Source of the DNA: JAUIIK01 sp963745675
Lineage (GTDB): Bacteria; Chloroflexota; Chloroflexia; Thermomicrobiales; CFX8
NCBI GenBank assembly: GCA_963745675.1
Contig: CAVUYM010000020.1
Location: 124,001 to 188,000 of the forward strand
Length of the DNA: 64,000 bases
Direction: 5' to 3'
The position numbers were made by a program, and so were the translations under genes. The notes beneath the pieces are model-generated. The model saw nothing but the letters and a program-made list of their open reading frames with translations, did no database searches and was not told the origin of the DNA. Positions 39,507 to 48,772 of this stretch are shown here, in pieces. The number at the start of each line of letters is the position of its first letter. Within the stretch, counting starts at the first letter, position 1.

Positions 39507-39806
39507 ATGCGGCACTTCAACAAACCACTGACTGCGCGACTCTACGAAGCGCGTGCACGGGCATTTGAACGTGGCGTGCGCGTCTACGAAGTCGAACCAC
39601 GGCGCTGCTATTGGACCCGCTCCCAGAGTGGGCGCGGGGTCTACCACGTCACCCGCTCGATCGAAGGCTGGGAGTGCGAATGCGAAGGCTATTCCTACAC
39701 CGGTATGTGCAAGCACATCGCCCAGGTCGAGCGCCGCTCGGAACGCGAAGGCTGGCGCTTCGGCAAGGTTGCCAGCATCATGCGCGAGGAAGCGCTGGCG
39801 GCGTAG
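39507..39806 (+). CDS. SWIM zinc-finger protein, 99 aa
   Basis: The frame contains the SWIM pattern CECEGYSYTGMCKHI (C-x-C-x-n-C-x-H), preceded by GVYHVTRSIEGWE. An N-terminal basic helix (MRHFNKPLTARLYEARARA) may bind nucleic acid. I start at 39507, where GAGGAG precedes the ATG; the open frame upstream covers the LexA-like box. SWIM domains bind DNA or proteins in recombination and transposition contexts. With the SOS-type operator this suggests a DNA-damage-inducible role, which is inference. Confidence 0.75.
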   Translation: MRHFNKPLTARLYEARARAFERGVRVYEVEPRRCYWTRSQSGRGVYHVTRSIEGWECECEGYSYTGMCKHIAQVERRSEREGWRFGKVASIMREEALAA

Positions 39807-39822
39807 GAGCCCTCACCCCCTG

Positions 39823-39848
39823 CCCCTCTCCCAATGCTGGGAGAGGGG
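39823..39848. repeat. REP-like palindrome / terminator
   Basis: CCCCTCTCCCA (39823-39833) pairs perfectly with TGGGAGAGGGG (39838-39848) around ATGC, 17 bases after the SWIM stop. The 'cctcaccccctgcccc' lead-in plus this hairpin resembles a dispersed intergenic palindrome seen in many Chloroflexota genomes, which I recall but cannot check. It probably also terminates transcription. Confidence 0.6.
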
Positions 39849-39977
39849 TGTAGGACAAGCGAAATTACTAGATCCTGTATTGCTCAGTCTGTTGTACAAC
39901 TCAAGACACATCAGGGGAAAATGACGCAGGAACGAGAGGAGGCCCTGTCCCCTATGCAATCTCTGGAAGCTACCCTT

Positions 39978-40006
39978 TCTAATCCCTAATCCCTAGTCCC
40001 TAATTC
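39978..40006. repeat. Short heptamer tandem repeat (CTAATCC-like)
   Basis: Four consecutive units close to CTAATCC: two exact, one CTAGTCC, one CTAATTCC. They lie in a pyrimidine-rich strand just before the first M55 gene. Possibly polymorphic by slippage. Confidence 0.5.
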
Positions 40007-40063
40007 CTCCCTCCTTCCTCTACAATGCCCCAGAAACTCAGGCATAGAAGAGGGATGGGCAAT

Positions 40064-40921
40064 GTGAAGATACTGATTTCAGCGGATATGGAAGGCACCT
40101 GCGGTGTCGTTAGCTGGGTGCAGGTAACCCCTCCCGAGATCGGCGGCGGGGGTCAACAGACGTCGACGGTCGAGTATGAGCGCGCAAGGCTGCGGATGAC
40201 TCGCGAGGTCAACGCCGCGATTGAAGGCGCAATCGCCGCTGGCGCGACCGAGGTCATCGTCAACGACTCCCACGATGGCATGCGCAACATCATCGTTGAT
40301 GAATTGCACGAGTCGGCACGCTACATTTCCGGCTTCGACAAGGATCTGCTGATGGTCCACGGCGCCGATGAGGATGGCGTGGACGGGATCTTCTTCACCG
40401 GCTATCACGCCCGGGCCGGAACGGTCGACGGACCGTTGGCGCACAGCTTCACTGGCTGGGTCCACGATATCCGTGTCGATGGCACGTCGATGGGTGAGTA
40501 TGGGATTAATGCCCTGATTGCCGGTCATTATGGCGTGCCGGTTGCGATGATCTGTGGCGATAATCGGGCTGTTGAACAGACGCGCGAACTGCTCGGCGAC
40601 CAGGTCGTCGGGGTTGCGATCAAACGCGGCTATTCCAGTACTGCTGCCCTCAATCAGCATCCCGAGCGCAGCCAGGCGATGATTCGCGAAGGCGCGGAAG
40701 AAGCAGTTCGAAATCTGGGCGCTATGAAACCCTATCCACTTCCAGATGGCGCGACGGTCGAGATCGATCTCGATCACCAGTCACGGGTTACTCAGGTCGA
40801 GAAGCTGCCTGGCATCGAACGCACCGGTTGGCGTTCCTTCAGTTTCAAACCAGCGGATGGATACGAGCTTGCCCGCTATATGCGGGCTGTCTTCACCGCT
40901 GCTTCAAATCCACCGTCATAA
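40064..40921 (+). CDS. M55-family D-aminopeptidase, copy 1
   Basis: A DppA-type zinc D-aminopeptidase of 285 residues. The metal and active-site residues are in ISADMEGTCG (Asp, Glu), VNDSHDGMRN (His), FTGYHARAG (His) and SMGEYGINA (Glu). These enzymes form decameric rings that cleave D-amino-acid-containing peptides. I start at GTG 40064 because the two paralogues begin exactly here with MKILIS, and AGAAGAGGG is well placed; an ATG nine bases earlier is the alternative. It is the first of three tandem paralogues followed by an MlrC gene. Confidence 0.88.
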   Translation: MKILISADMEGTCGVVSWVQVTPPEIGGGGQQTSTVEYERARLRMTREVNAAIEGAIAAGATEVIVNDSHDGMRNIIVDELHESARYISGFDKDLLMVHGADEDGVDGIFFTGYHARAGTVDGPLAHSFTGWVHDIRVDGTSMGEYGINALIAGHYGVPVAMICGDNRAVEQTRELLGDQVVGVAIKRGYSSTAALNQHPERSQAMIREGAEEAVRNLGAMKPYPLPDGATVEIDLDHQSRVTQVEKLPGIERTGWRSFSFKPADGYELARYMRAVFTAASNPPS

Positions 40922-40927
40922 CGGTTC

Positions 40928-41672
40928 GTGCTCGTGTCTACACGCGTAGCTGAACAATTCGATGCGGTTCGATCGGCACTTCTTGCCGCCGAAGATCCTG
41001 ATGTGGCCGCGCAGGACCAGCGCTATCACAAGTACGAGGGCTATCGGTCGTACGGGATCAAACGCGACCCGTTTACCACGATCATGCGCGAACTGCGTTC
41101 CGGGTTGCGCTCGCTCGATCTTGATGAACGCCTGGAACTGGCTTTGAGGCTGGTTGAAACTGGCATTGAAGAAGAAGCCAGCGTCGCTGTCTGGCTACTC
41201 CGTGACTCGGTGAAGATGCTTGGTCCTGCGCACCGAGATTACCTCGATGCATTCGCTGGAAAGATGCGCAGCTGGTCGACGACGGACGATTTCAGCACCC
41301 ATGTCATGCGACCACTCTTGCATGCGTATCCTCAGCCAATCCTCGACACTGCTGCGTGACTGGAATCGCTCCGACGAACTCTGGAAGCAGCGGGCGAGCG
41401 TCGTTTCATTGACCCGGCGGGCCGGGGACAGGGGCGAGTTTCTGGATGAGACGCTCGAACTTTGCGAGCAGTTGATCTGGAGCGAGGATGATCTCGTTCG
41501 TAAGGGCGTCGGCTGGGCATTGCGCGACGCGATGCGGGTGAATAAGGAGCGCGTGCTGCCGTATGTGATCGAACTTCGACGGCGGGGCGTTTCGTCCGTC
41601 GTCACTCTTTACGCACTACAGGACATAAAAGGTGAGGAGCGGCAGCAGGCGCTGTCCGTGAGAAAACAATAG
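40928..41672 (+). CDS. AlkD-like DNA alkylation repair protein (frame-broken)
   Basis: HEAT-like repeat protein resembling AlkC/AlkD DNA glycosylases. The first frame has YRSYGIKRDPFTTIMRELRS, then helices to RSWSTTDDFSTHVMRPLLHA. After a one-base shift near 41345 the continuation is LRDWNRSDELWKQRASVVSL and DDLVRKGVGWALRDAMRVN, the most conserved AlkD block. AlkD excises bulky or cationic alkyl bases. It starts with GTG six bases after the first M55 gene and stands between M55 copies, an odd setting for a repair enzyme. The full length (about 247 aa) fits the family. Confidence 0.75.
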
Positions 41673-41723
41673 ATGCGGCGTTCCTGGCCGTATGAAGACA
41701 GGGAAAGCGAAAGGCAATAGACG

Positions 41724-42572
41724 ATGAAGATACTGATCTCTGCTGATATGGAAGGGACTTGCGGCGTCTCGTCGTGGGTCCATGTAACGCCACCATATCA
41801 GGCCGGCGCCGGACCGGCGTCGACGCCGGAGTACGAGCGCGCACGCTTGCGGATGACCCGCGAAGTCAATGCCGCGATAGAGGGGGCGTTGGCAGGCGGT
41901 GCGACCGAGGTGATCGTCAACGATGCGCATGATGGCATGCGCAACCTGGTGCCGGAGGAACTGCACCCTGAGGCTCAGTTCGTGGCTGGGGACGATAAGC
42001 CGCTGGTGATGATGCAGGGAGTTGAAGAAGACGGCGTCGCTGCCGCGTTCTATACCGGCTACCATGCGCGCGCCGGATCCCCGGACGGTCCGCTAGCCCA
42101 CACCTGGTCGGGTTCGATCAACGATGTGCGGGTTAACGGCGTATCAATGGGCGAATATGGCGTCAATGCGATCGTTGCCGGGCATTTTGGCGTCCCGATC
42201 GCCCTCATCACCGGCGACCATCGTGCGGTCGCGCAGACCAAAGAACTCCTGGGCGATCAGGTTGAAGGCGCAGTCGTCAAGCACGGCTATTCGGTCACGT
42301 CGGCGGTGCATGTCCAGCCGGAGGAGGCGCGGCGAATCATTCGCGAAGCCGCCGAACGGGCAGTTCGCAACGTCGACGCTATGCAGGTCTACCGGATGCC
42401 GGAAGGCGCTGTCGTCGAGATGGATTTCGACCATCAGACCCGCGCCAGCCATGCGGCTGAAGTCACCGGTGTCGAGATGACCGGCACGCGGACAATCAGT
42501 TACCGGCCGGAGGATGGGCTCGACTTCCATCGCTATTTCCGGGCGGTGACTCGTGCCGCAGCGCGGTTGTAA
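41724..42572 (+). CDS. M55-family D-aminopeptidase, copy 2
   Basis: A 282-residue paralogue of the gene at 40064. All metal residues are kept: ISADMEGTCGVSSW, VNDAHDGMRN, YTGYHARAG and SMGEYGVNA. The N-terminal loop (HVTPPYQAGAGPASTPEY) and the C-terminal cap differ from copies 1 and 3, which suggests different peptide preference. It begins 51 bases after the AlkD-like stop and ends 11 bases before copy 3, so copies 2 and 3 and the MlrC gene form a tight operon. Confidence 0.9.
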   Translation: MKILISADMEGTCGVSSWVHVTPPYQAGAGPASTPEYERARLRMTREVNAAIEGALAGGATEVIVNDAHDGMRNLVPEELHPEAQFVAGDDKPLVMMQGVEEDGVAAAFYTGYHARAGSPDGPLAHTWSGSINDVRVNGVSMGEYGVNAIVAGHFGVPIALITGDHRAVAQTKELLGDQVEGAVVKHGYSVTSAVHVQPEEARRIIREAAERAVRNVDAMQVYRMPEGAVVEMDFDHQTRASHAAEVTGVEMTGTRTISYRPEDGLDFHRYFRAVTRAAARL

Positions 42573-42583
42573 GGCGAATAGGT

Positions 42584-43438
42584 ATGAAGATACTCATATC
42601 GGCTGACATGGAAGGCACCGCCGGGGTGTCGAACTGGGTGCAGGTCACCCCTGCCGAGGGCCGCGCCTCCCGTCCAACGTCGAGCGCCGAGTACGAGCGC
42701 GCTCGGTTGCGGATGACAAAGGAAGTCAACGCCGCTGCTGACGGTGCGTTTGCGGCTGGTGCAAGCGGTGTGATCGTCGCCGATGCCCACGGCGGCAAAC
42801 GCAACTTGCTACCCGATGAACTTGATCCGCGACTGCGCTTCGTGACCGGCAGTGACAACGAGCTGGGCATGATGCAGGCGATTGACGAGGAGGGCATTGC
42901 GGCCGTCTTCTTCACCGGCTATCACGCGAAGGCCGGTACTCCCGGCGGGCCGCTCGCGCACACTTCGACCGGCTGGGTGCATGATGTCCGGGTCGACGGC
43001 GTGTCGATGGGCGAGTACGGCATGAATGCGATCATCGCCGGACATTTCGGCGTGCCGGTTGCGCTGGTTGCCGGTGACGATCTGGCAGTCGCACAAACGC
43101 AGGAGTTACTCGGAGATGGCGTCGTCGGCGTCGTCACCAAGCAGGGCTACTCGCTCAGCTCCGCACAGCATATTTCGCCACAACGAGCGCGCGACGGCAT
43201 TCGTGCCGGTGCGATCGAGGCTCTGGGCCGTTTGGCCGAGCTCGAAGCCTATGTCATGCCAGAAGGCGCGACGGTCGAGATCGATCTTGACCATCAGACT
43301 CGGGTCGATAGCTGCTGTTACATGCCCGGTGTCGAACGCGTTGGCGAGCGGACGCTGGTGATTCGTCCGGCAAACGGCCGCGAGTTCGGGAAGTTCTGGC
43401 GGGCGATTCTCGCTGCCGGGGCCCAGATGGGAATGTGA
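42584..43438 (+). CDS. M55-family D-aminopeptidase, copy 3
   Basis: A 284-residue third paralogue. The sites are ISADMEGTAG, VADAHGGKRN (Asn of the usual VND is Ala), FTGYHAKAG and SMGEYGMNA. The VAD/GGKRN change lies beside the zinc His and is specific to this copy. It follows copy 2 by 11 bases and precedes the MlrC gene by 22. Having three non-identical rings, or one mixed ring, suggests broad D-peptide breakdown. Confidence 0.9.
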   Translation: MKILISADMEGTAGVSNWVQVTPAEGRASRPTSSAEYERARLRMTKEVNAAADGAFAAGASGVIVADAHGGKRNLLPDELDPRLRFVTGSDNELGMMQAIDEEGIAAVFFTGYHAKAGTPGGPLAHTSTGWVHDVRVDGVSMGEYGMNAIIAGHFGVPVALVAGDDLAVAQTQELLGDGVVGVVTKQGYSLSSAQHISPQRARDGIRAGAIEALGRLAELEAYVMPEGATVEIDLDHQTRVDSCCYMPGVERVGERTLVIRPANGREFGKFWRAILAAGAQMGM

Positions 43439-43460
43439 TGAGCCTGTCAGGAGGAATACA

Positions 43461-44936
43461 TTGAAACTGTTCATGGCCGGTTGGGCGACGGAGACGAACA
43501 CCTTCTCACCGATGCCGACATTCGACAAGAGCTTCGTCGAACGCACTCTCGATCAGATGCGTCCGGAAGGCTTCAGCCTCGACAACATCACCGGCGCAGC
43601 TCCGCCGGTCATCTGGGATGCAATGGCGACGGAGCGCGGTTGGGAGATGGCGGAACATCCGATCTACCGCTTCGCGCAACCTGCCGGTCTTGTCGTCCGC
43701 GCCGCCTACGAGCGCCACCGCGATGAGATTCTGGAGAGCCTTCGGGCGGCGATGCCGCTCGATGGAGTGTTGCTCGCGTTGCACGGCGGCAGCGTCGTCG
43801 ATGGCTATGACGATCCGGAAGGCGACATCATCACCCGGGTGAGAGAGATTGTCGGCAAGGATGTGCCGATCGGCGTTGAGCTGGATCCGCACACCAACTT
43901 CGGCGAAGCGATGCGTAACGCAGATGTGCTCGAGTTCTACAAAGAGTACCCGCACACGGACGTTGCCGAGCGCGCCGTCGATCTCTTCGAGGTCATCGCG
44001 GACGCTGTCGAAGGCAAGACGAAGCCGGTGATGGCGGTCTTCGACTGTCGCATGGTCAGCGTCTTCCAGACGCCCATTCAGCCCCTGCGCGGTTTCATCG
44101 ATAGCTACTCTGAACTCGAAGGGCATGACGGTGTCCTGACGATCTCTGTATGTCAGGGATTTCCCTACAGCGATCTCCCGATAGGTGGCGCGCGCATCAT
44201 CGTCGTGACCGATGGCGATCAGGCGGCGGCAGATCAACTGGCCGAGGAGCTTGGCCAGGATCTGATCGGGATTCGCGAAGCGATGCAGCCAGATTACCTG
44301 AGTATTGACGAAGCCCTCGATCAGGCGCTGGCTCATGAGGGGCGGCCCGTAGTTATTGCCGACTATGCTGACAACGCTGGCGGCGGTGCGCCGAGCGATT
44401 CGACCTTCATCCTCGAACGGATGCTTGAGCGTGGCATCACCAATGCGGCCTTCGGCATGATCTGGGATCCGATCGCCCTCGATGTCGCGAAGGAAGCCGG
44501 GGTAGGCGCAAACCTCAGCCTGCGTATTGGTGGCAAGATGGGGCCGACCTCTGGACGTCCGCTTGATCTCGATGTCGAAGTCATCGCCGTCGTCCCGAAC
44601 GCGAAAGCTGTCGATGGGCGCTTGGGCCGGGAAATCGAGCTTGGGGATGTCGTCGGCTTGCATTGTCGGGGTATCGACATCATCCTGAACAACGACCGGC
44701 AACAGGTTCTGAGCGCCGATCCGTTCACCCTCTGTGGAGTCGATCCGGCTGAGCGCGACATCGTCGTCGTCAAATCGAGCCAGCACTTTTACGCGGCTTA
44801 CAGCCAGATCGCGTCGAAGATTCTCTACGCTTATTCAGACGGCGCGTTGAATCCGATCATGCGAGAAATTCCGTATCAAAAGCTACCGAAGGATCGATTC
44901 TGGCCCTGGAATCCGGATCCGTTTGCGAAGGATTGA
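43461..44936 (+). CDS. M81-family metallopeptidase (MlrC-like)
   Basis: A 491-residue MlrC-type protein. It has the DUF1485 domain (WATETNTFSP, VLLALHGGSVVDGYDDPEGD, GVELDPHTNF, KEYPHTDVAERA) and the MlrC_C domain (VIADYADNAGGGAPSDST, VVKSSQHFYAAY). MlrC cleaves linearised microcystin peptides that contain D- and beta-amino acids; wider members are probable metal-dependent peptidases or amidohydrolases. The start is TTG, 8 bases after AGGAGG, which is stronger evidence than any ATG nearby. It closes the M55 operon, a sensible partner for D-residue peptides. Confidence 0.9.
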   Translation: MKLFMAGWATETNTFSPMPTFDKSFVERTLDQMRPEGFSLDNITGAAPPVIWDAMATERGWEMAEHPIYRFAQPAGLVVRAAYERHRDEILESLRAAMPLDGVLLALHGGSVVDGYDDPEGDIITRVREIVGKDVPIGVELDPHTNFGEAMRNADVLEFYKEYPHTDVAERAVDLFEVIADAVEGKTKPVMAVFDCRMVSVFQTPIQPLRGFIDSYSELEGHDGVLTISVCQGFPYSDLPIGGARIIVVTDGDQAAADQLAEELGQDLIGIREAMQPDYLSIDEALDQALAHEGRPVVIADYADNAGGGAPSDSTFILERMLERGITNAAFGMIWDPIALDVAKEAGVGANLSLRIGGKMGPTSGRPLDLDVEVIAVVPNAKAVDGRLGREIELGDVVGLHCRGIDIILNNDRQQVLSADPFTLCGVDPAERDIVVVKSSQHFYAAYSQIASKILYAYSDGALNPIMREIPYQKLPKDRFWPWNPDPFAKD

Positions 44937-45007
44937 GGTGATTGATCACTTGCCTGCCAGCTTCTTCTGACTGCGACGAATGAGGAAGAGGCTGGATATG
45001 CGAGGGG

Positions 45008-45424
45008 TCACACCTCTTGAATATGGGTTTCCTTGAACTCTTTTCCGGCGTACTTCAGGCCGTAGCCGATGGTCCGGTCGAGCCCGATATGGCAGACCCA
45101 GATCGCGGCGATCGCGAGCACGATCTTCTCGTCGGTGAGGAATCCCGCCAATCCAAGGAGGGCTGGACTCGCGTAGGTGTGAACGACGTTGTAGCTGAAC
45201 GAGCTTATGCGTTTGCCAAGAGGAATCGTCAGCATTGACAGGTCGGGAGCGAGCAAGAGGATGCCGAAGAGCCACCAGGTCACGTCGAGCTGCGCGAACG
45301 CCAGGATCCCGAAGCCGAGCGCTGCCGCGCCTTCCAGGTTGAGGAGCCGTCGAGGTCGAACGATATCTGAGGCTATCGTTCGATCAACCGTCTTCGCCAC
45401 GTTCGCCGTTGCTTGCACTGCCAT
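45008..45424 (-). CDS. DUF4260 membrane protein
   Basis: About 138 residues with four hydrophobic segments. The DUF4260 pattern is plain: RRLLNLEGAAALGFGILAFA, WWLFGILLLAPDLSML, YNVVHTYASPALLGL and the ending CHIGLDRTIGYGLKYAGKEF with KETH. I choose ATG 45424 because a GGAG stands nine bases upstream; the frame is open 14 codons further. Function is unknown, but conserved acidic and His residues (APDLSML, HTYA, HIGLDR) face the membrane and hint at chemistry or ion binding. Confidence 0.8.
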   Translation of the reverse strand: MAVQATANVAKTVDRTIASDIVRPRRLLNLEGAAALGFGILAFAQLDVTWWLFGILLLAPDLSMLTIPLGKRISSFSYNVVHTYASPALLGLAGFLTDEKIVLAIAAIWVCHIGLDRTIGYGLKYAGKEFKETHIQEV

Positions 45425-45538
45425 CTCGATCCACTCCATCATCGTTTGATCGCGTCTGCATCGCATGGTAGGCCATGCGTCGAAACATGTCGTCCCACTT
45501 CAGGTTGCAACTCGTGAGTTGCGGAGGTAACTAATCCG

Positions 45539-46370
45539 ATGCTTGACCTCGATGAATTCGGAGCATTCCTTCGTCGGGCTCGTGAGCGAGCCGGGTTGCG
45601 ACCAATCGATATGGCGGTGGAGATGGACTGGTCAGGTACCGCGCCGGTATATCGATACGAGCGTGGTGGGGTAAGTGCTCCTCGACCGGACTCAGAAACA
45701 ATTGGCCGCCTGGCACGGGTGCTGAATCTTGACTACGCCGACAGAATCCTCATGCTCGGACTGGCCGGGCATATTCCGGACACTGAGCCGCTAACCAGCG
45801 AGGAAGAAGATCAGCTGATTGAGTCGGCGCTGTCCCATCTCGAGTGTCGGGCTGAGCCAGCGATGATCTTTGATTACCAGTGGAGAATCCGAGCCGCGAA
45901 TCTTAGTTATCTCCGGTATCGTGAGTTGCAGCCCATAGGCATCGAAGAGATTCGAAGTCGGGAAGTCACGACCATCGATCTACTCTGGGATACCGAATAC
46001 GGTCAGCGGGACTCCGGCACATTCATTGAATCTGCGACGTTACAACTGATGCGTTTTCAGCTCTTCAATCGGCTACGAAGGCATGAGCGATGGTACCGGA
46101 ACTACCCGGAGCGGGGCGCTCACTATCCCGGATTCGTCGAACTCTGGCACGAGGTAGATGGTCGCATCGGCGCAGGGCTCGGACCGTGAGGAACTGGCAC
46201 TTGTGTCCAGGGGGGAGTTCGTTCTCCGGATGAGCGAGCGGCAAGAATTGCGATTACTGGCTCGTCAGCAGACGGTTCACGGCGCATACGGCCTGCTGGG
46301 CATGCTCGTGCTGGAATACGGCGACGAAGTGACGCGAAAATGGATTGATCGCGGTGCGGTGAACCGTTAG
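45539..46370 (+). CDS. XRE-family regulator with MmyB-like ligand domain (frame-broken)
   Basis: The N-terminal helix-turn-helix is LRRARERAGLRPIDMAVEMD with SETIGRLARVLNLD. The second half has the MmyB/PAS-like layout seen in this regulator class (EPAMIFDYQWRIRAANLSYL, TLQLMRFQLFNRL). Near 46180 the frame shifts and the protein continues as EELALVSRGEFVLRMSERQE and LEYGDEVTRKWIDR to a stop at 46370. MmyB domains are proposed to bind fatty acids. The gene is followed closely by a small membrane protein gene, a probable target or partner. Confidence 0.7.
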
Positions 46371-46406
46371 TATGAGGGTGCGGAGTTGCGTGATTGGAGG
46401 GGCGAC

Positions 46407-46706
46407 ATGCTTTCGGATGCTGATCGTACCGTCATCAAGAGTCAGATCGCGGCGCTCGGCTTTTTCAAGCTCGTCGCATCAGTTCTGACGCTATATTACT
46501 TTCCCTCCTGGAATGCAGTACTGATCATCTCCGTCTTGAGCTTTCCCTGGCTTGTTGCCGGCGGGTACTTTGGCGCTCGGTCGAGCTGGTTCCGCTACCG
46601 CTACTGGAAGTATCGCCACCTGCGCAAACGACTATTGCGCGAGGAATGGTTGCTGGACGAGGACGCTTCCGAAGCCGTCTCCGGCGATCGCCAGCAGAAG
46701 GGCTAA
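46407..46706 (+). CDS. Small membrane protein, 99 aa
   Basis: MLSDADRTVIKSQIAALG starts a protein with two hydrophobic segments (residues about 12-36, GFFKLVASVLTLYYF region, and about 38-58, VLIISVLSFPWLVAGGYF). A strongly basic Arg/Tyr/Lys segment follows (FRYRYWKYRHLRKRLLREE). The basic end should be cytoplasmic. GGAGGGG lies just upstream of ATG 46407. The gene begins 36 bases after the XRE gene. No family is recognised. Confidence 0.65.
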   Translation: MLSDADRTVIKSQIAALGFFKLVASVLTLYYFPSWNAVLIISVLSFPWLVAGGYFGARSSWFRYRYWKYRHLRKRLLREEWLLDEDASEAVSGDRQQKG

Positions 46707-46837
46707 CCAGCCCACTCGCTGCTACGACGCCTTTCCGGGTACACAAGAGATCTCAGTCGAGTGCCGCGCTCGCGTTCGTATGAATCCGCTCTGCTCGAAA
46801 TGGCACGCTTGGACGTTCGTCTTCACCTCAATCTGCT

Positions 46838-47508
46838 CTAGGTCGTGATCAGATCGTGAGTCAGGTGATCGATACGATTGTTCCAATGCATCAGGCCGTG
46901 GCGGCCATCCAGTTCGATCAGAGCATGACCGGTGTTGTTCAGTACAAACCTCGCTGTTTCCGGATGCATATCAAGCCCGAGGGCCGCTTCTATGAGGTTT
47001 GATCCATAACCTCCGTGGGTCACGATTGCGATCTGCGTTTCGTCAGGATACTGATGCTCGAGGTATTCGAGGAATTCGTAAGCGTTCTGGCGAGAGAGCG
47101 CCAACGCCGCTTCAAATGTGCTCGTGTCGTGATCGCCGGACCACCAGCCTTCTTCCAGCACATCGTCGGGCAACTCGATTTCGGGGATGATCTCCGACAT
47201 CTCAGACCGCCCCAGTCCTGGAAAGTGGGAGATAGCGCCGTCGCGTTCCTCCCAGACGCCGCCCCACTCGTGCAGTCCGGTGAAAACGCGCGCCGGGAGA
47301 CCAGTAGAGTTCGCGATAGGTGCGGCAGTCTGTAGGGTGCGACGCATAGGCGAGACATAAAGCCGCTCGATCTCCTGAACAGGTGACGGGATTCCGCAAT
47401 TCGCGCCGCTTGCTGGTGTCCGATGTCGGTAATCGTTGGGTCGGCCACGCGGGCATCCATATTCGCGTTGTTCGCCGACTGGGCGTGGCGAATGATAAGA
47501 AGTTTCAT
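46838..47508 (-). CDS. Histidine phosphatase (phosphoglycerate mutase-like), frame-broken
   Basis: MKLLIIRHAQSANNANMD opens the protein; the usual RHG is RHA here, a tolerated variant, and its His is the phospho-acceptor. ADPTITDIGHQQAARIAE follows, then a frame break near 47390. The next frame gives ERLYVSPMRRTLQTAAPIA, TGLHEWGGVWEER (the acid Glu) and IAIVTHGGYGSNLI with the second catalytic His. The total of about 223 residues fits. It belongs to the broad phosphatase clan; cofactor-dependent mutase activity is less likely without the longer insertion. Confidence 0.82.
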
Positions 47509-47640
47509 TTGATCTCCCGATTGTTTGCGCTCTGAGCTTCGTTCCCATCAATCCGGATGGGTGCGGGCAAAGGTTATTCCCGGTACGATACACCTGAAAC
47601 CGCTAGGTTGATGAAAAGAGATTGATTGAGGGTCGAACGA

Positions 47641-48610
47641 GTGGATCAGACAAGCCCATATCGTCACGTTGACGTTGAGCCCCACGATAGATACTAACTC
47701 ACATGTTGATCAGGTTGTACCCGAACGTAAGCTGCGCTGCGATGAGCCGCTCACTCAACCTGGTGGCGGTGGCGTCAACGTAGCGAGGGCGCTGCGCCAT
47801 TTCGGTGCTGATCCTCTCGCGATATTTACCGCTGGAGGGCATACCGGAAATCGTCTCATTGAATTGATCGAGATGGAGCAGGTGCGAGCTTACCCCGTGC
47901 CGATTGCCGGTCTGACGCGCGAAAACGTCACTATTCTCGAAGATGCCACGACACTCCAGTATCGCTTCTGCATGCCGGGGCCAGCACTTTCTGGAGCGGA
48001 GTGGAGGCGCATCCTCAATTTGATCGAAACGCTCGATCCCGCTCCGGATATCCTCGTCGCCAGTGGCAGTCTGCCGCCGGGTCTACCGGTTGATGCCTAC
48101 GCTGAAATTGCGCGAGTCGCGCGATCGCGCGGTACACGGCTTATCCTCGACACGTCTGGTCCGCCACTTCGGGCTGCTCTCGATGCGGGGCTCTTCATGA
48201 TCAAGCCGAATCTAGCTGAACTTGCCTGGCTTGAGGGAGAAACCTGGATCGAGGACGAAGAGCATCTACGGGATGCCGCTCAGCGGATAATCAATGACCA
48301 TGGCTGCGAGGCCGTCGTCGTTTCGCTTGGGGCGGGCGGTGCGCTCGCTGTAACACGAGAAGCGTCATTGCGCATACCTGCACCGCCGGTGCCTCCACAA
48401 AGTAAGGTCGGAGCGGGCGACAGTATGGTGGCGGGCATCGTCTGGGGATTGACCCAGAGCTGGACGGTGCTGGAAGCGGCGTCGATGGGGGTCGCTGCCG
48501 GTGCTGCTGCGGTCATGACGCCTGGCACGGAACTTTGCCACCGCTCCGATACCGAGCGTTTGTATGCTCAAATGCTGGAATTTCAGCAGCCGTTCGCCGC
48601 AATTTCCTAG
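47641..48610 (+). CDS. PfkB-family sugar kinase (1- or 6-phosphofructokinase type)
   Basis: A ribokinase-fold kinase of about 320 residues. Substrate motifs are LTLSPTIDTNSHVDQVVP and the double-Gly block QPGGGGVNVARALRHFG; the C-terminal PfkB signature is KVGAGDSMVAGIVWG with the catalytic Asp. LTLSPTID and PGGGGVNVAR match the PfkB/FruK/LacC subgroup, which phosphorylates hexose phosphates. A GAGGG precedes GTG 47641, but that start is one base out of frame with the body, so an indel near 47657 is probable; a TTG at 47669 is the in-frame alternative. Confidence 0.85.
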
Positions 48611-48772
48611 GCCGGTTCATTGCGGTCAGTGCGCTGGCACGAATCTCGATCCGCGTGTGACCAATACCGGTGCTTCAATTGCTTCCAGCAAATCATCGGA
48701 GCGCGAGGACTCGATTGCATCCTAGAATGCATTCAATGAATTCGACGACTACAACTGAGACACGGTGAAGTG

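Noticed and set aside
43506..44786. 426-aa minus-strand ORF opposite the MlrC gene
   Set aside because: Long open antisense frame caused by high-GC codon bias; it has no motifs and the sense strand is clearly MlrC.
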